DNA from: Chamaecyparis obtusa
Lineage: Eukaryota > Streptophyta > Pinopsida > Cupressales > Cupressaceae
Direction of reading: 5' to 3'
Assembly (NCBI GenBank): GCA_027943335.1
Contig: BSBK01005144.1
Location: forward strand, 458,001-522,000
DNA length: 64,000 nucleotides
Each line of letters opens with the position of its first letter. The first letter of the stretch is position 1. The notes under the pieces are model-generated. The model made no database searches. It saw only the letters and a list, made by a program, of their open reading frames with translations, and was not told the DNA's origin. A program made the translations under genes and the position numbers. This document shows, piece after piece, positions 1-11,990 of this stretch.

Positions 1-530
1 CATGTATTAACTAGTTATCTTTTATGATATTAATTCTAGATCCCCTTAAGACACTAAAAAATGATGAAACTAGTTATATTACTTATGACACGTGTTAGTT
101 CTAGAATTAGTTAGAATAGTTATTATTCACTAGTTACATGCATTAACTAGTTTTCTTTTATGATATTAATTCTAGATCCCCTTAAGCCACTAAAAAATGA
201 TGAAATTAGTTATATTACTTATGACATGTGTTAGTTCTAGAATTAGTTAGAATATTTATTATTCATTGGTTACATGTATTAACTAGTTATCTTTTATGAT
301 ATTAATTCTAGATCCCCTTAAGACCTCCCCTTAAGACACTAAAAAATGATGAAATTAGTTATATTACTTATGACATGTGTTAGTTCTAGAATTAGTTAGA
401 ATAGTTATTATTCACTAGTTACATGTATTAACTAGTTTTCTTTTATTATATTAATTCTAGATCCCCTTAAGACCTCCCCTTAAGAAACTAAAGAATTATG
501 AAATTAGTTATATTACTTATCATATCTAAA
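1..530. repeat. Tandem repeat, about 136-bp unit, four copies
   Basis: Four head-to-tail copies begin at about 1, 137, 273 and 422, each opening with CATG(T/C)ATTAACTAG and containing TTCTAGATCCCCTTAAG. Spacing is 136, 136 and 149 bp; the third and fourth copies carry a duplicated CCCCTTAAGACCT block that explains the longer spacing. The last copy decays near 530. Copies differ by only a few bases, so the array is fairly young. It probably continues left of the window. No coding potential is seen. Confidence 0.9.
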
Positions 531-870
531 CAAATCATATCATCTAATAAAATAAAACCATGTAATCAAATCATCTAATGAAATTATATATCATCAAATA
601 AAATCATCTATTCAAATCAAATAAAATCATATCATCTAATCAAATAAAACCATCTAATCAAATCATATATCATCAAATAAAATTCTCTAATCAAATCATC
701 TAATCATATCATCTAATAAAATAAAACCATCTAATCAAATCATATTATCTAATCATATCATCTAATCAAATATACGTCTCTAATCAAATACATGTCTCTA
801 ATCAAATATATGTATCAAATCATATGTCTCTAATCAAATAAATGTCTCGAATCATAAACTGAGTCTCAAA
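531..870. repeat. AT-rich short-unit repeat (ATCATCTAATCAAAT-like)
   Basis: The stretch is built from variants of an 11-15 bp word combining ATCATCTAAT, CAAATCAT and AATAAAA, changing to CATGTCTCTAATCAAATA after about 770. Units are irregular in length, so this is a degenerate simple repeat rather than a clean satellite. No gene is seen. Confidence 0.75.
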
Positions 871-2492
871 TAAAAGATATGTTCAACATGTCCTAAACTA
901 GGGAGTCATCTAGGTGCATACGAATAGAGCAACCCTCTAAGAGACTGCCATGAGCATCCTCTGGCTGTGAGACAACAACTGATCCCTGTGAATATAAATG
1001 CATGTATATATGATAATAATCTAAAATAATTAAAATATTATAAATGCATGTTTAAAATTACATATTTTTAAAACTTACCTAACCACTACTAGGTGTCACA
1101 TCTACTAAATTGCTCCTATGAAAAGCATCATCTGGCTGTAAACCAACAACTAACCCTTGGAAATTTAGTGTACAACAATTGGTTATATACATGTGCATAG
1201 TAGATATATTATGTAAAGTAATTGAAATATATAAATACATGTGTACATATGCATGCTTAAACATACATATATCTAAAACTTACCTGACCACTAGTAGGTG
1301 TCACATCATGTGGAAGATGCTTTGAGCCCACACTAGAGGTAACATGCTCTGCTAACTGTGCCTACAAAATATTACACATTGAACAAACATCAATACACAT
1401 GTCTATAATTAATTGTTCACTAAAACTCCTAATAAAAAAGAAAAGAAAATTTTATATGTACCTAGGTCTCAGGAGTAGGAGGATCATCAGCAAGCTGCAC
1501 CATTGTATCATCAACTAAAACTACATCACCCACACCACCTAAGGTCCCGACCCTCTGTAGTAATGAGGAGTGTAGGGGTGACACTAGCTGGGAGGGGAGT
1601 AATGTAGAACCTAAACCATCTAGATGCAATAACATATCCATAAATTACCTACCATCAGTGCCAATGTCCACCTGATCCAACCCACGCAACTGCTCATCAA
1701 AAGTATCTAGGCCCTCAGTGGTGATGTGTACATCTCCAATCTCTATACCTGGCTCTACAACTTTAGAGTGATCTATGGGTGCACAGCACTCTACACTATG
1801 ATGTCCTATACTATCCACAACTCCCCTCTAAGAAGCAATGATGACTCTATCTGCAGTAGCAGCCATCACCGATGCCACTGCTGGAGTCCTCTCCCCAACT
1901 AGCTGTCTATGAGGTTGCACAACTTGATCAACCCTACAATACTAATCGTGGTCTACAACCCTACCTCATACCTAACCATAATATGATGGGATATCTAAAT
2001 ATTTGACCTGAGTCCCAAATAGAACTCAGCGTACAACTATTGTGAAAAATATAATGGAATTTGGTCGTTATTTGGATAATGACCATGTGCTGCAAGATGT
2101 CAAGGGTAAATCATACATGCAATCTGAGGTATCACACACCTTGTGACCTGATATGCCCTCACCACTGTCTTCCCCTCATAATGTGGGAAAACCTCTCATT
2201 TGATCATTTCCTTGGGGACGAGGCTCTGAACTGTCACCAAGGAAACATCGCCCGAGACCTCCTCCCTCAAATCTCAAAAAATGGCCTCAACTACCTGAGG
2301 CATGAAGGAGGAGTGAGACCTCAATCTACCAGTCATAGTCTCCAAACTACTCAATATAGTAGCAAACGTATCTATATATTACCATCCCCTGCAAACCTAC
2401 GGATAGACTCTCTAAGTCGAGCTATCTCCGTATTAGCAATATGAAAAATAGTATGCATATTAGGAGTCTGAGGTGCACCCTGAGCGGCCATC
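871..2492 (-). pseudogene. Decayed minus-strand coding remnant, unknown family
   Basis: I do not recognise the family. On the minus strand a likely start at 2492 opens MAAQGAPQTPNMHTIFHIAN and then breaks within about 40 codons. Further downstream, 2030-1460 keeps a protein-like frame rich in Asp, Val and Gly (for example GTLGGVGDVVLVDD), with stops. Three shorter segments follow (1370-1285, 1180-1085, 985-885). Two of them read alike (GLVVGLQPDDAF and GSVVVSQPEDAH), and at least two end in T-P-(T/S)-S-G just before a GTAAG-like donor, as if exons had been duplicated. Frameshifts and stops rule out a working gene. The most likely identity is the tail of a transposable-element gene; a decayed host gene is possible. 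Confidence 0.35.
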
Positions 2493-2589
2493 TAGATACA
2501 TAACATGTGAAAGCTAAGTGTTAATAATTAAGTACTTGATTACATGTTATAATTGCATGTAAAATGGAAACAAATATCTAAATATATAA

Positions 2590-5500
2590 AATTATAGGTC
2601 TTATTAGGTCACGTAAGTGCTCTTATTAGGTCTTAAGGGTCCTAAGATGTACTAATTAGGTCTTAAGGGGTCATGGGTAACATAAGAGGTCCTAAGGTAT
2701 AGATAAGACATCAATGGTTCATAGGACATCTTAGTATGTATTAATGAAACCTAACATGTACATCAATGGGTCATAGGACTAACTTCAATATTTACTAAAA
2801 ATGTGTGTACATAAGGGGTCATGGGTAACATAAGTGGTCCTAGAGTGTCTTAAGGAGTTGTGGGTAACATAAGATGTCATAAGCTATAGATAAAGGTCCT
2901 AGAGTGTCTTAAGGGGTCGTGGGTAACATAAGTGGTCCTAGAGTGTCTTAAGGGGTCATGGGTAACATAAGAGGTCTTATTAGGTCTTAAGGGTCCTAAG
3001 ATGTACTAATTAGGTCTTAAGGGGTCGTAGATAACATAAGAGGTCTTATTAGGTCTTAAGGGGTCGTGGGTAACATAAGTGGTCCTAGAGTGTCTTAAGG
3101 AGTCATGGGTAATATAAGATGTCATAAGCTATAGATAAAGGTCCTAGAGTGTCTTAAGGGGTCGTGGGTAACATAAGTGGTCTTAGAGTGCCTTAAGTGG
3201 TTCTAATTAGGTCATAATTAGTTCTAATTGAATCTAATTAGGTCCTAATGTATAGATAAGAGTCATAGAGTGTCTTAAGGGATCGTGGGTAATATAAGTG
3301 GTCCTCGATTGTCTTAAGGGGTTGTGGGTAACATAAGTGGTCCTAGAGTGTCTTAAGGGGTCGTGGGTAACATAAGTGGTCTTATTAGGTCTTAAGGGTC
3401 CTAAGATGTACTAATTAGGTCTTAAGGGGTTGTAGATAACATAAGAGGTCTTATTAGGTCTTAAGGGGTTGTGGGTAACATAAGTGGTTCTAGAGTCATA
3501 ATTGATTCTAATTGAGTCTAACTAGGTCCTAATTGGTTCTAATTAATTCTAATTGAGTCATAACTGGTTCTAATTGAGTCTAATTAGGTCCTAATTAGTT
3601 ATAATTGGTCATAATTTGTTCTAATTAGTCCTAATGGGTCTAATTGGGTCTAATTAGGTAGATAATTGGGTCCTAAATTTTGTTCCTAATAGGTCCTAAT
3701 TGGTCTTGGTACAGTTAGGCCTAGTTAAGTCTAATAGGTCCTAAATTTTGTTCCTAATAGGTCCTAATTGGTCTAGTTACCTGTCTAATTGGTCCTAATA
3801 GGTCTAGATAGGTTTAGTTAGGTCTATTTGGACCTAATAGGTCCTAATACATCTAATTGGTCAGACTAATGTTGGTTAAAGACCTAATAGGTCTAATTGG
3901 TCCTAATAGGTCCTAGTTAGGTCTTAAGGGTCCTAATAGGTCTAGTTAGGTCTTTAAGTAGAGAAACAACTTAGATATACCTTATTTCCTAATATGACCT
4001 AATATGACCTATTAGGACCTAATATGACCTAGAGTGTCTTAAGGGGTCGTGGGTAACATAAGTGGTCCTAGATTGTCTTAAGGAGTCGTGGGTAACATAA
4101 TCTAGGTCCGAATGTATAGATAAGAGTCCTAGAGTGTCTTAAGGGATCGTGGGTAACATAATATTAATGAGTTGTAGATGTGATAAGTGGTCTAAGTGGT
4201 CCTAGGACATCCTAAGATTTTTTAATGGGTCTTGGGGGTCCTAAGGTTTCATATTTGTTTTAAGATTTCATAAGGGATCCAAATAAGATGTCATAAACTA
4301 GAGTGTCTTAAGGGGTCATGGGTAACATAAGATGTCATAAGCTATAGATAAGGGTCCTGGAGTGTCTTAAGGGGTCATGGGTAACATAAGAGGTCCTAAG
4401 GTATAGATAAGAGTAATGGAGTGTCTTAAGGGGTCATGGGTAACATAAAAGGTCCTAAGTGGTCCTAGGTTACATTAGTGGATCCTCGTATGTATTAATT
4501 GAATCTAAGATACATAAATGTGCCATAGGAAAACCTAAGATATGTTAATGGGTCTTCAAGATCTGAATAGGTCATATATGTCTTAAAATATCGTAATGGA
4601 TGTATAATGGTCCAATAATATTAATGGGTCGTAGATGTGATAAGTGGTCTAAGTGGTCCTAGGAAATCCTAAGATTCTTTAATGTGTCTTGGGGGTCCTA
4701 AGGTTTCATATTTGTTTTAAGATTTCATAAGGGATCCAGATAAGAGTCCTAGAATGTTAATGAGTCCTAGGTGCAATAAGTTGTCCTAGAGTGTCTTAAG
4801 GGGTCGTGGGTAACATAAGAGGTCCTAAGGTATAGATAAGGGTCCTAGAGTGTCTTAAGGGGTTGTATGTAACATAAGAGGTCTTAAGGGATCCAGATAA
4901 GAATCCTAGAATGTTAATGGGTTATAGGTGCAATATAAGTGGTCCTAGACTATCTTAAGGGGTCGTGGGTAACAATGAGTCCTAGATGTGTCTTAAGATA
5001 ATGTAAAGAATGGATAAGGGTCAGGTAGAGTGTCTTAAGGGGTTGGGGGTAACATAAGAGGTCCTAAGGGGTCCTACGTTTCATTAGTGGATCCTTGTAT
5101 GATATTAATTGAATCTAAGATACATAAATGTGTCCTAAGACAACCTAAGATATGTTAATGGGTCTTGATGATTTGAATGGGTCATATATGTCTTAAAATG
5201 TTGTAAGGGATGTATAATGGTCCAACAATGTTAATGGGTTGTAGATGTGATAAGTGGTCTAAGGGATCTTAGGTTACATCAATTGATACTAGTATGGGTC
5301 CTAAGGGGTCCTATGTGTCAAGTAAGATGTCATAAGCGATACGCAATGGTCCTAGAATGTTTTAAGGGGTTGTAGGCCTCATAATAGGTCCTAAGAGATC
5401 ATAGGTTACATTAATTCATCCTAGAATGTCTTAAGGAGCCTCGAGGGAAACAATGAGTCCTTGTATGTATTAATGGAACCTAACATGTACATCAATGGGT

Positions 5501-5600
5501 CATAGGACATCCTAATATGTATTATAAGATCTTGAAATTCCTAAGGGATCCTAAGTGTCTTAATATATTGTAAGAGAGGAATAAGGGTCCTAGAAACTTA
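2590..5600. repeat. Degenerate minisatellite array, about 39-bp unit
   Basis: The clearest unit is 39 bp, GGTCCTAGAGTGTCTTAAGG followed by a GGTCGTGGGTAACATAAGT-like half. It is best preserved at 2880-3200, 3300-3400 and 4020-4160. Around 3490-3960 the array changes to an 11-12 bp vocabulary (GGTCCTAATT, TCTAATTGGT). Around 4480-4760 and 5080-5280 a longer block (GGGTCATATATGTCTTAAAA, then GTAGATGTGATAAGTGGTC) is itself repeated, giving a higher-order pattern. TTAAGG words dominate throughout. No open reading frame of note lies inside. Confidence 0.85.
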
Positions 5601-6200
5601 TTGTACTACAATTTTTTAACGTTTTCTAACATAGTGCTAGATCATTTTCAAAACTTTAACTACAATTTTCTAAGATTTTTACAAACTAAAAATTATTTAA
5701 AACAAATAACTAACTTTAATATTTACTAAAAATGCGTGTACATGTGAGAGAGAGAGAGATTCCTAATATTTACAACTTTAAACTTAAAATTTAACATTTT
5801 CTAACATTTCTAACTTTAAACTTAAAATTTGTCATTTTCTAACTTTAAACTTAAAATTTAACATTTTCTAACTTTACTCTTAATATTTTCTAACATTTTC
5901 TAAGATTTCTACTACGGTTTCTAATGTTTTGTAAATATTTTCTAACAGGTGCTAACAAACTACTACGATTTTCTAACATTTTCTAACATATCCTAACATT
6001 TATACTATGATTTTTAATATTTCTATCATTTTCTAATATTTAATTACAATTTTCTAACATTCTACTATTAATTTCTAACATATTACATAATATTTAACTA
6101 CAAATTTCTAACATTTCTACAAATAAAAAATTATTTAAAACAAATAACTAGCTAAAATAAATACAAAACATATTATTTACAATAAAAAATGAGAAAAATG
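5601..6200. repeat. AT-rich TTTCTAACATT-type degenerate repeat
   Basis: The segment is made of recurring TTTTCTAACATT, AACTTTAAACTTAAAATTT and ACAAATTTCTAAC words plus a short (GA)n run at about 5745-5758. AAATGCGTGTAC followed by a short segment occurs near 5728 and again at 6196, as a direct repeat. I see no gene. Confidence 0.65.
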
Positions 6201-6360
6201 CGTGTACCTGATACTGCTAGGAAATTGAAGATGTCAACGAAGCTCGGGAGGTGTTGGCATGCTGGCATGCTGAGGTACTTCACTCCAAGGCCTGGGGTCC
6301 GCAAATAGTGTCAGTGAAAATGATATTGAAAAACATAAATCACTAGAAATTTATAAAAAA

Positions 6361-6470
6361 TCCGGTCTAAAGGGGCTTCGTGCAAAGCCCCTCTTTGCAC
6401 GAAGACCCCTACGAGGGGGTCTTCGCACGAAGCCCCTTGTTTGGGGTGTTTCGTGCGAAGGCACCAAATT
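6361..6470. repeat. GC-rich cluster of nested inverted repeats
   Basis: In an otherwise AT-rich stretch, four related words alternate in orientation: GGGGCTTCGTGCAAAGCCCC (itself near-palindromic), TTTGCACGAAGACCCC, GGGGGTCTTCGCACGAAGCC and GTTTCGTGCGAAGG. They can fold into several alternative hairpins with stems of 8-16 bp. An open frame crosses the cluster on the minus strand, but it is explained by the repeat and does not look like a protein. Confidence 0.6.
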
Positions 6471-8763
6471 TTATTTTTCCCCAACTTCGCAATTTTGTTC
6501 GTCCCTAAAAGTGGGACACAGCTTCGTGGGATCACACTACTATCCTATAAAATATACATATAAACATTTACCTAGGAAACATTTCAACATAGGAGAGATA
6601 GAGAAGATAATTTCAACATTACACTTTTCATTTCAGTTCTTTGAACTTTCAAATAACATCCCTTGTAAACTCCTAGAACTATCCCTCTCTGATTACATTG
6701 CTTTGTTATTTCATATACAATTTTTGATAATGAATCCAATTATAATAATAAGTACATGAATGGCCTGAAGGCTTTACATCACTATCTTTACATCTTTCTT
6801 TTAATAATACATGATAAAGGAATAGAAAGATCTTTATCATTATATGAAAACTGAATGCATCGAAGCCACGAACTATGAACAACACCTCAAAAAATATTTT
6901 CCACCTAACCATGTGAAACTAATGAAGTTCCACCCCCATGCTAGGAGATAGAACCAAGATACTCGCAATGCCCTAAGCAATCTAAGGCTTTACAAAACAT
7001 AACATGAAAAATATTCAAGACATAACAAAATATCACTTTACTAAACATCAAGGTTAAGTTTCTAGTATACCACCTAGGTGAGTGTCATCACCTATCCTGC
7101 ATATTGGGATCCTCCCTAGCAACCATTTAACCTCGGTACCCCCTTTCTGAATAGGGATCCTCCCTGGCATTTACCTATGGTCTCGGTACTCCAACATGAC
7201 TATGTGGACTTAATTAGGTGTCTTTTATTATCTTTTGAATTCCCACTTTCCCAAGTTCATTATTAGATTATCACTTTTTACGAAGCCACCCATAGGATCA
7301 TCTGGAAACTACTTTAGGGTTCCAAAACCTATGGTGAGCCACTCACATAGGGTACCTAGTTCCCTACCCACATACAAAAACCAAGAAACCAAAGTGCATC
7401 TCAATGGTTCCATTTGTAGGTCTAGGGAACCCTCATGTGCTCTCAGGCCCTCAGGAAGAGTCCTAGACTCGCCATATGCACACATAATCATAAAGAGCAT
7501 ATACCAAGTGCTAAATCATTGTAAACGAGATATTAGAAAATCATTAAAGCAAGGTATGGATATACACAGGTGAGAAAAGTTGCACTCCAATCATAGGGAA
7601 CAATTGCATAAGCCAAATGACCAATCCCAAGCCCAAAAATGGCAAAATAGAAACCCTAGGACCCCATATGATCCATACACATATCCACATAGGGCCATAT
7701 GAGTATCTCCATAGGACCATATGAGAATACTTCCTGAATTATATGAGTAAACAGGTTCAAGGTTGTTTACTTGTATGAGGACTATTGTAAACTTGTCCAG
7801 ATTTGCCTCAAATTGAGAGTTTGAGGTGTAGAGAGTGCTTGTGGAAGGTTCCATGAGGCATACTTGATTCAGGTACCTTAGTACCACATCCAACACACCT
7901 CTGCAACACACCATACACTTAGAAATATAAATAAGGTATCAAAATAAAGAATTCAATACATAAATCTGCAAATGTTATTGAAGGAAAAACTCACTACATT
8001 TCTTCCTAAACCACCCTAATCTTCCCTAAACATTCCTAACTCATCCTAAATCATAAGAACACAAATAAATACACCAAAACATAGAAGTAAAAAATTTCAC
8101 GAACTCAGAGGAAGCAATTTGGAAAATCTATTTAACCACAACACATATCACATCTTCCTGGTTGTATTATTTTAATCAACTGAAAATAATCTACATCATC
8201 CAATCATTACACTAATATAAAAAAGCTTATGAATAATCTCACAAATACACTCACACACATACAAGAAGAAGTAAACTTTTTCAAATCCAGATCCTACCTA
8301 GAGTCCTACAGAGAAACCTCACAATGGCTAGAGGACACCTCTGCAGTTCCTCCAAGCTTTGAGTGAGATGGTAGCCTCTTGGGTAGAGTCTCCTCTGGCA
8401 ACCAATCCTCTCCTCCTTCCTTAGAAAATTTCCCAAATGCACTCATAGAAAGGTGATCAGTAAAACACACAAAGACAAAATTCACCCCAAATGACTTCCG
8501 GAACCAATTTGCAAGAATCACCAAATATTTCCTCCAAAAACTCTCATCCCCCAAATCCCCCAAATTCATTTGATTTATCCTCCAACTATATGGTTGGAGG
8601 ATTTTATTTACTAGAATAAACTTCTCCAACTTCCATAGTTGGTTGAAATATTTAACCAAAACTTCCCATAATCAATAATAAAGTTTTTAATGATTTTAAT
8701 TAAAATACCCTTCTAAAAACCCTATAACAAAAAAAATAGACATAATGATTTAAGTAAAAAACA
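6471..8763. other. Unassigned non-coding stretch
   Basis: No recognisable gene or complete mobile element is seen. A pair of similar segments, GGGATCCTCCCTAGCAACC (about 7106) and GGGATCCTCCCTGGCATT (about 7153), each followed by CTCGGTACYCC, forms a 47-bp-spaced direct repeat. Open frames at 7235-7573 (+), 7591-7914 (-) and 8306-8659 (-) show no known motif and I treat them as chance. The region could be old LTR material, but I find no partner copy in the window. Confidence 0.5.
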
Positions 8764-8822
8764 TAGCACAATTGGAATCAAACTAGTCTAACTTCTAGGA
8801 GGTCTCGAGTTCAAATCCCCCC
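8764..8822 (+). repeat. Possible tRNA-derived SINE head (A and B boxes)
   Basis: TAGCACAATTGG at 8764-8775 fits the polymerase III A-box consensus (TRGCNNARYNGG), and GAGTTCAAATCCC at 8807-8819 fits the B box (GGTTCRANNCC). The spacing is as in a tRNA. The sequence cannot fold as a full tRNA, so a tRNA-derived SINE head or tRNA relic is the better reading. I see no clear 3' tail or target duplication. Confidence 0.4.
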
Positions 8823-9296
8823 TAGATAGCTAGTTTTACCAATAGGAGCTTCCTTTTATTATCTATTATTATTATTTTGACTTTTATTCAATATAATGTA
8901 TTAAACATTAAAATACATTTGTAAAAATAACTAAAATACACACGAGTAATAATTTTTATATATGCACAGGTATATGTGTGTGCACCCATATACATGTATA
9001 ACATACATTTAATAATAACACAGATATAAATTATATATATATATATATACACACACTCTATACCAAAAATCCAAACAACATCAAAACATAAACCATAGGA
9101 TAACATCATAAGATTGCATTTACATTCCCAAACTAGGGTAACCTCCTAACAGAGACTAAGTCCATGGATAACCTTCAGAGTAGCTTGGTAAAATCTCCAC
9201 ACAACAATAATTTGAGGATTTTGAAGGCACGCTCATACCTGTATAGCTAGGTGGAGTCCATGCCTGGTACCTACATCCTGCATCACCAACTAACAT

Positions 9297-9298
<2 letters not shown>

Positions 9299-9335
<37 letters not shown>
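9299..9335. repeat. (AC)n microsatellite, 18 units
   Basis: An uninterrupted AC dinucleotide run. A shorter (TA)n(CA)n run lies at about 9036-9057. The open frame reading Val-Cys repeats on the minus strand is an artefact of this run. Confidence 0.95.
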
Positions 9336-9337
<2 letters not shown>

Positions 9338-9518
9338 AGTGGAAAACAAGGAGGGAGAGTGAAACATTGTGTGGACCTTCCATAGGAGTAACTACAACTG
9401 TCTCTCCTCATCCTTTACTCACATCAAACAGTGTAATGATCCAAAACATAAAGGGATTAGTAGGGTTAGATCCATCATAAACATAAACATATAAATCAAG
9501 TATGAAACATATCATAGA

Positions 9519-10912
9519 TGTATCATCAGAAAATGAAAGAACTTCCATTTAGGACTATTTTAGCCCTCTGAGTAAGTGGTTTGGGGTCATGTCAAATGCA
9601 TTGAATGGGTTTTTGGATTGGATCTGGCTTTTTCCCTTGTTCTGCCCAAATTTCCACCTTTTCTCTGCTTGTTTTTGACAACCTGCTCAGAGAATTTGAG
9701 GTTCTTGAACTTAGTGTCAAGGTTGACCTCAAACCTAACCTAGTTCAAGGTCAACCTCGACCCTGACCCAGAGTCCAAATTTTAGATTCTAAAGGTTTCT
9801 AGATGTCAGGTTTCAGAAAGATTTATTTCCCGCTTTCGGGTCGGCTGTTTCGAGCTTCAAAATGGTAAACTTTTAAATTATATTTAATCTTGGTCCACTT
9901 CCAAGGGTATAGGCTTAATGGAAATTTATTTCTCCTATGTTGGCCTCTCTAGAAGTTTGTGCTCTAGATCACTATAAAAGGAAGCCTCCTCCTCTCATTT
10001 TCTCAATCAATGAAAAATAATCATCACCCATCAAGTTTTCCTTAAGCATCAAGTATTCATCAAGAAAGGAGGTCATAAGAAATCAATCATCTAAATTCAA
10101 GCATTCAAGCATTCAATCCTTTGAAGGGATTTGGCTTAAGTATTCAAGATTCATCATTCAAACCCTAGATCTATCCATCATGGTGGTGTGATCTTCCTTC
10201 AAGATCCTTTGTTCATCTTGAGGATCTATTCATTCTTCCTTCAAGGTGGATTCCAAGCATACAATCATGGAGGTTTTGATTTACATTTATTCTTTTTAGT
10301 GTTGAGTCTAAGCTTTCATATCAACATAATTATTTATATTTCAAATACAATTGCATTTCTATTGAATATCATAGCTTCATTGTTAGATATACTTCTACTA
10401 CTTGTTAGCATTCTCTATTTCAATTCTATTTCAAGGTTAATTCAAAAACTGAGGTTTGACCAAGGTAAACCCCTCATCCAAACAACAAAACCATTTTTCT
10501 CGAGTGTGGAACAACAAATTTTAGAGAAGATTCAAACACCTTTTTTGACAAACTTTTGGGATTCACAAATAGAATTTCCATCAGAGCAGCGTAGGTCAAG
10601 GTTGACATAAAGGGGTCAAGGTCGACCTTTATTTGGTTCAAGGTCAACCTTTCTCCGAAAAGAAAAATATTTCTAGGTTTTTTGTGTCTCTATGTTTCTG
10701 TTCCAGATCCAATTGCAGAATTTCCAGAAACTCAGTACAGATACCCAAAAACAACAATTTCTAGATCTATTATACTTTGAGGTTAGTATATGTCCACAAC
10801 ATTTTCCACATTATCCCCACATTCACATTATATTTCCATCAACCACAATATTACAAACATCACATTTTGGTAAACCTCTCTTCATACATTCATATCATTA
10901 TTTTATCTTACA
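9519..10912 (+). repeat. 5' LTR of element A
   Basis: It begins TGTATCATCA and ends ATCTTACA, matching 13630-15071 along its length. It contains the word AAGGTYRACCTT several times in direct and inverted form (about 9720-9770 and 10590-10650). The open frame at 10188-10610 lies wholly inside the LTR and is not conserved in the other copy, so it is not a gene. Confidence 0.9.
9973..9979 (+). promoter_or_regulatory. TATA box of the 5' LTR promoter
   Basis: TATAAAA within ACTATAAAAGGAAGCC. The same word is kept in the 3' LTR at 14102-14108. Its position inside both LTRs fits the U3/R promoter that starts the genomic RNA. Transcription itself is not shown. Confidence 0.65.
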
Positions 10913-10914
10913 TT

Positions 10915-10930
10915 TTGGTGAACCCGTGAT
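10915..10930 (+). other. Candidate primer-binding site of element A
   Basis: Directly after the 5' LTR end the sequence reads TTTTGGTGAACCCGTGAT. TGG next to the LTR is the expected complement of a tRNA CCA end. I cannot assign the tRNA with confidence. Confidence 0.45.
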
Positions 10931-11097
10931 AGACAACTCTTTCTTTTTGGTGTTGGATACTTTCTTTCATTTCTTTCATTTCATTCTCTATAAAGATATT
11001 TAAGATGCTTTAGTGTGTAGCTATTTTCTTTATTATTATCCTCTTAGCATCTCTTTATAGCACTTATGGTGTTTATGAGAGTATCATTCATTTCATT

Positions 11098-11990
11098 ATG
11101 TTTGTCACTCTTCATGTTTCACTTTCTTATGCTATTATGAGATTGACTAATACTAGCCTTCCTACTTTCAAAACATTCATTAAAGATTTGTGTGGTAGAC
11201 TTATTACTCTTTTGGATTATGTGAAGAATTTGGTAGATGATACACTATTTCCTAATCTTCCTAATCCTAATCCTATCCTTCCTAATTCGATTCCTAATAT
11301 GCCTCTTCCCAATTCTCCATCTGCTATTTCTAGTTCTTCCCACACTTATGATGAGGCTCAAACTATGGTTCATAATGCAAATGTGCAAGAATTCTTAGAT
11401 TTACCTTCCCCTTCTTATCCAATCCAAGATGATATTAAAGAGAAGAAAAAAGAAACTTCTTCTAAACCTATTATTCCATCTTATACAACATTTTCTCATG
11501 ATCACCATAAACAATCACCTCCTACAGAAGCTTTACAAGATATGTACACTACAAGATACAATATGATAGCTAAACAAGGTTATAAGGGTTTAGGGCTTGG
11601 TGTTAATGAACATGGTATTAAATATCCGGTTCACCTATCCCCTAAACAAGATATGTGTGGTATTGGCTTTTCGCGATCTCAATTTAAGGTGGTTGATTTT
11701 GATCGTCACCCTCCTCTTCGTGTTCTTTTTCCAACACCTTCCTTAGATTACCCTGATACTCCTCAAGATGTGGTTAAGAAGGTGTATGTTTAGTTAATGA
11801 GTTCTAAGAAAGAAATCTTTAAACCTATGTAGAAAGATGCTCTCTCCAAGTACAAATGTCATTTTCACTATAGTAATACACATTTACTTGTTGACTGTGT
11901 GCATTTCAAGTTGTATGTTAGAGAAAGAGCTGTTTTAGGAATTATATCTCACCCTCACACGGTTTTATAATTCCTTCATAATTTCGATAT
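11098..11990 (+). pseudogene. Decayed gag/G-patch region of element A
   Basis: The longest open stretch (11098-11793, 231 codons) has a Pro/Asn/Ser-rich middle and then, at about residues 150-195, a G-patch-like motif: YNMIAKQGYKGLGLG, then HGIKYPV, then GIGFS. G-patches of this shape occur between gag and protease in several plant Ty3/gypsy (Tat/Ogre) elements. After a stop, about 11800-11970 keeps the zinc-binding-like pattern CHFHYSNTHLLVDC followed by FKLYVRERAVLG, again gag-like. The start codon is arbitrary because the true 5' part of gag is not recognisable. Premature stops and the absence of any polymerase show this cannot drive transposition. It supports classifying the element and nothing more. 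Confidence 0.55.

Noticed and set aside
6311..6535. 74-codon minus-strand frame
   Set aside because: It reads through the GC-rich inverted words; no motif and no splice or start context.
9156..9383. 75-codon minus-strand frame with a Val-Cys run
   Set aside because: It is created by the (AC)n microsatellite.
10188..11003. Open frames of 140 and 103 codons in element A
   Set aside because: The first lies wholly in the LTR and is not kept in the partner LTR; the second spans the LTR border and has no motif.
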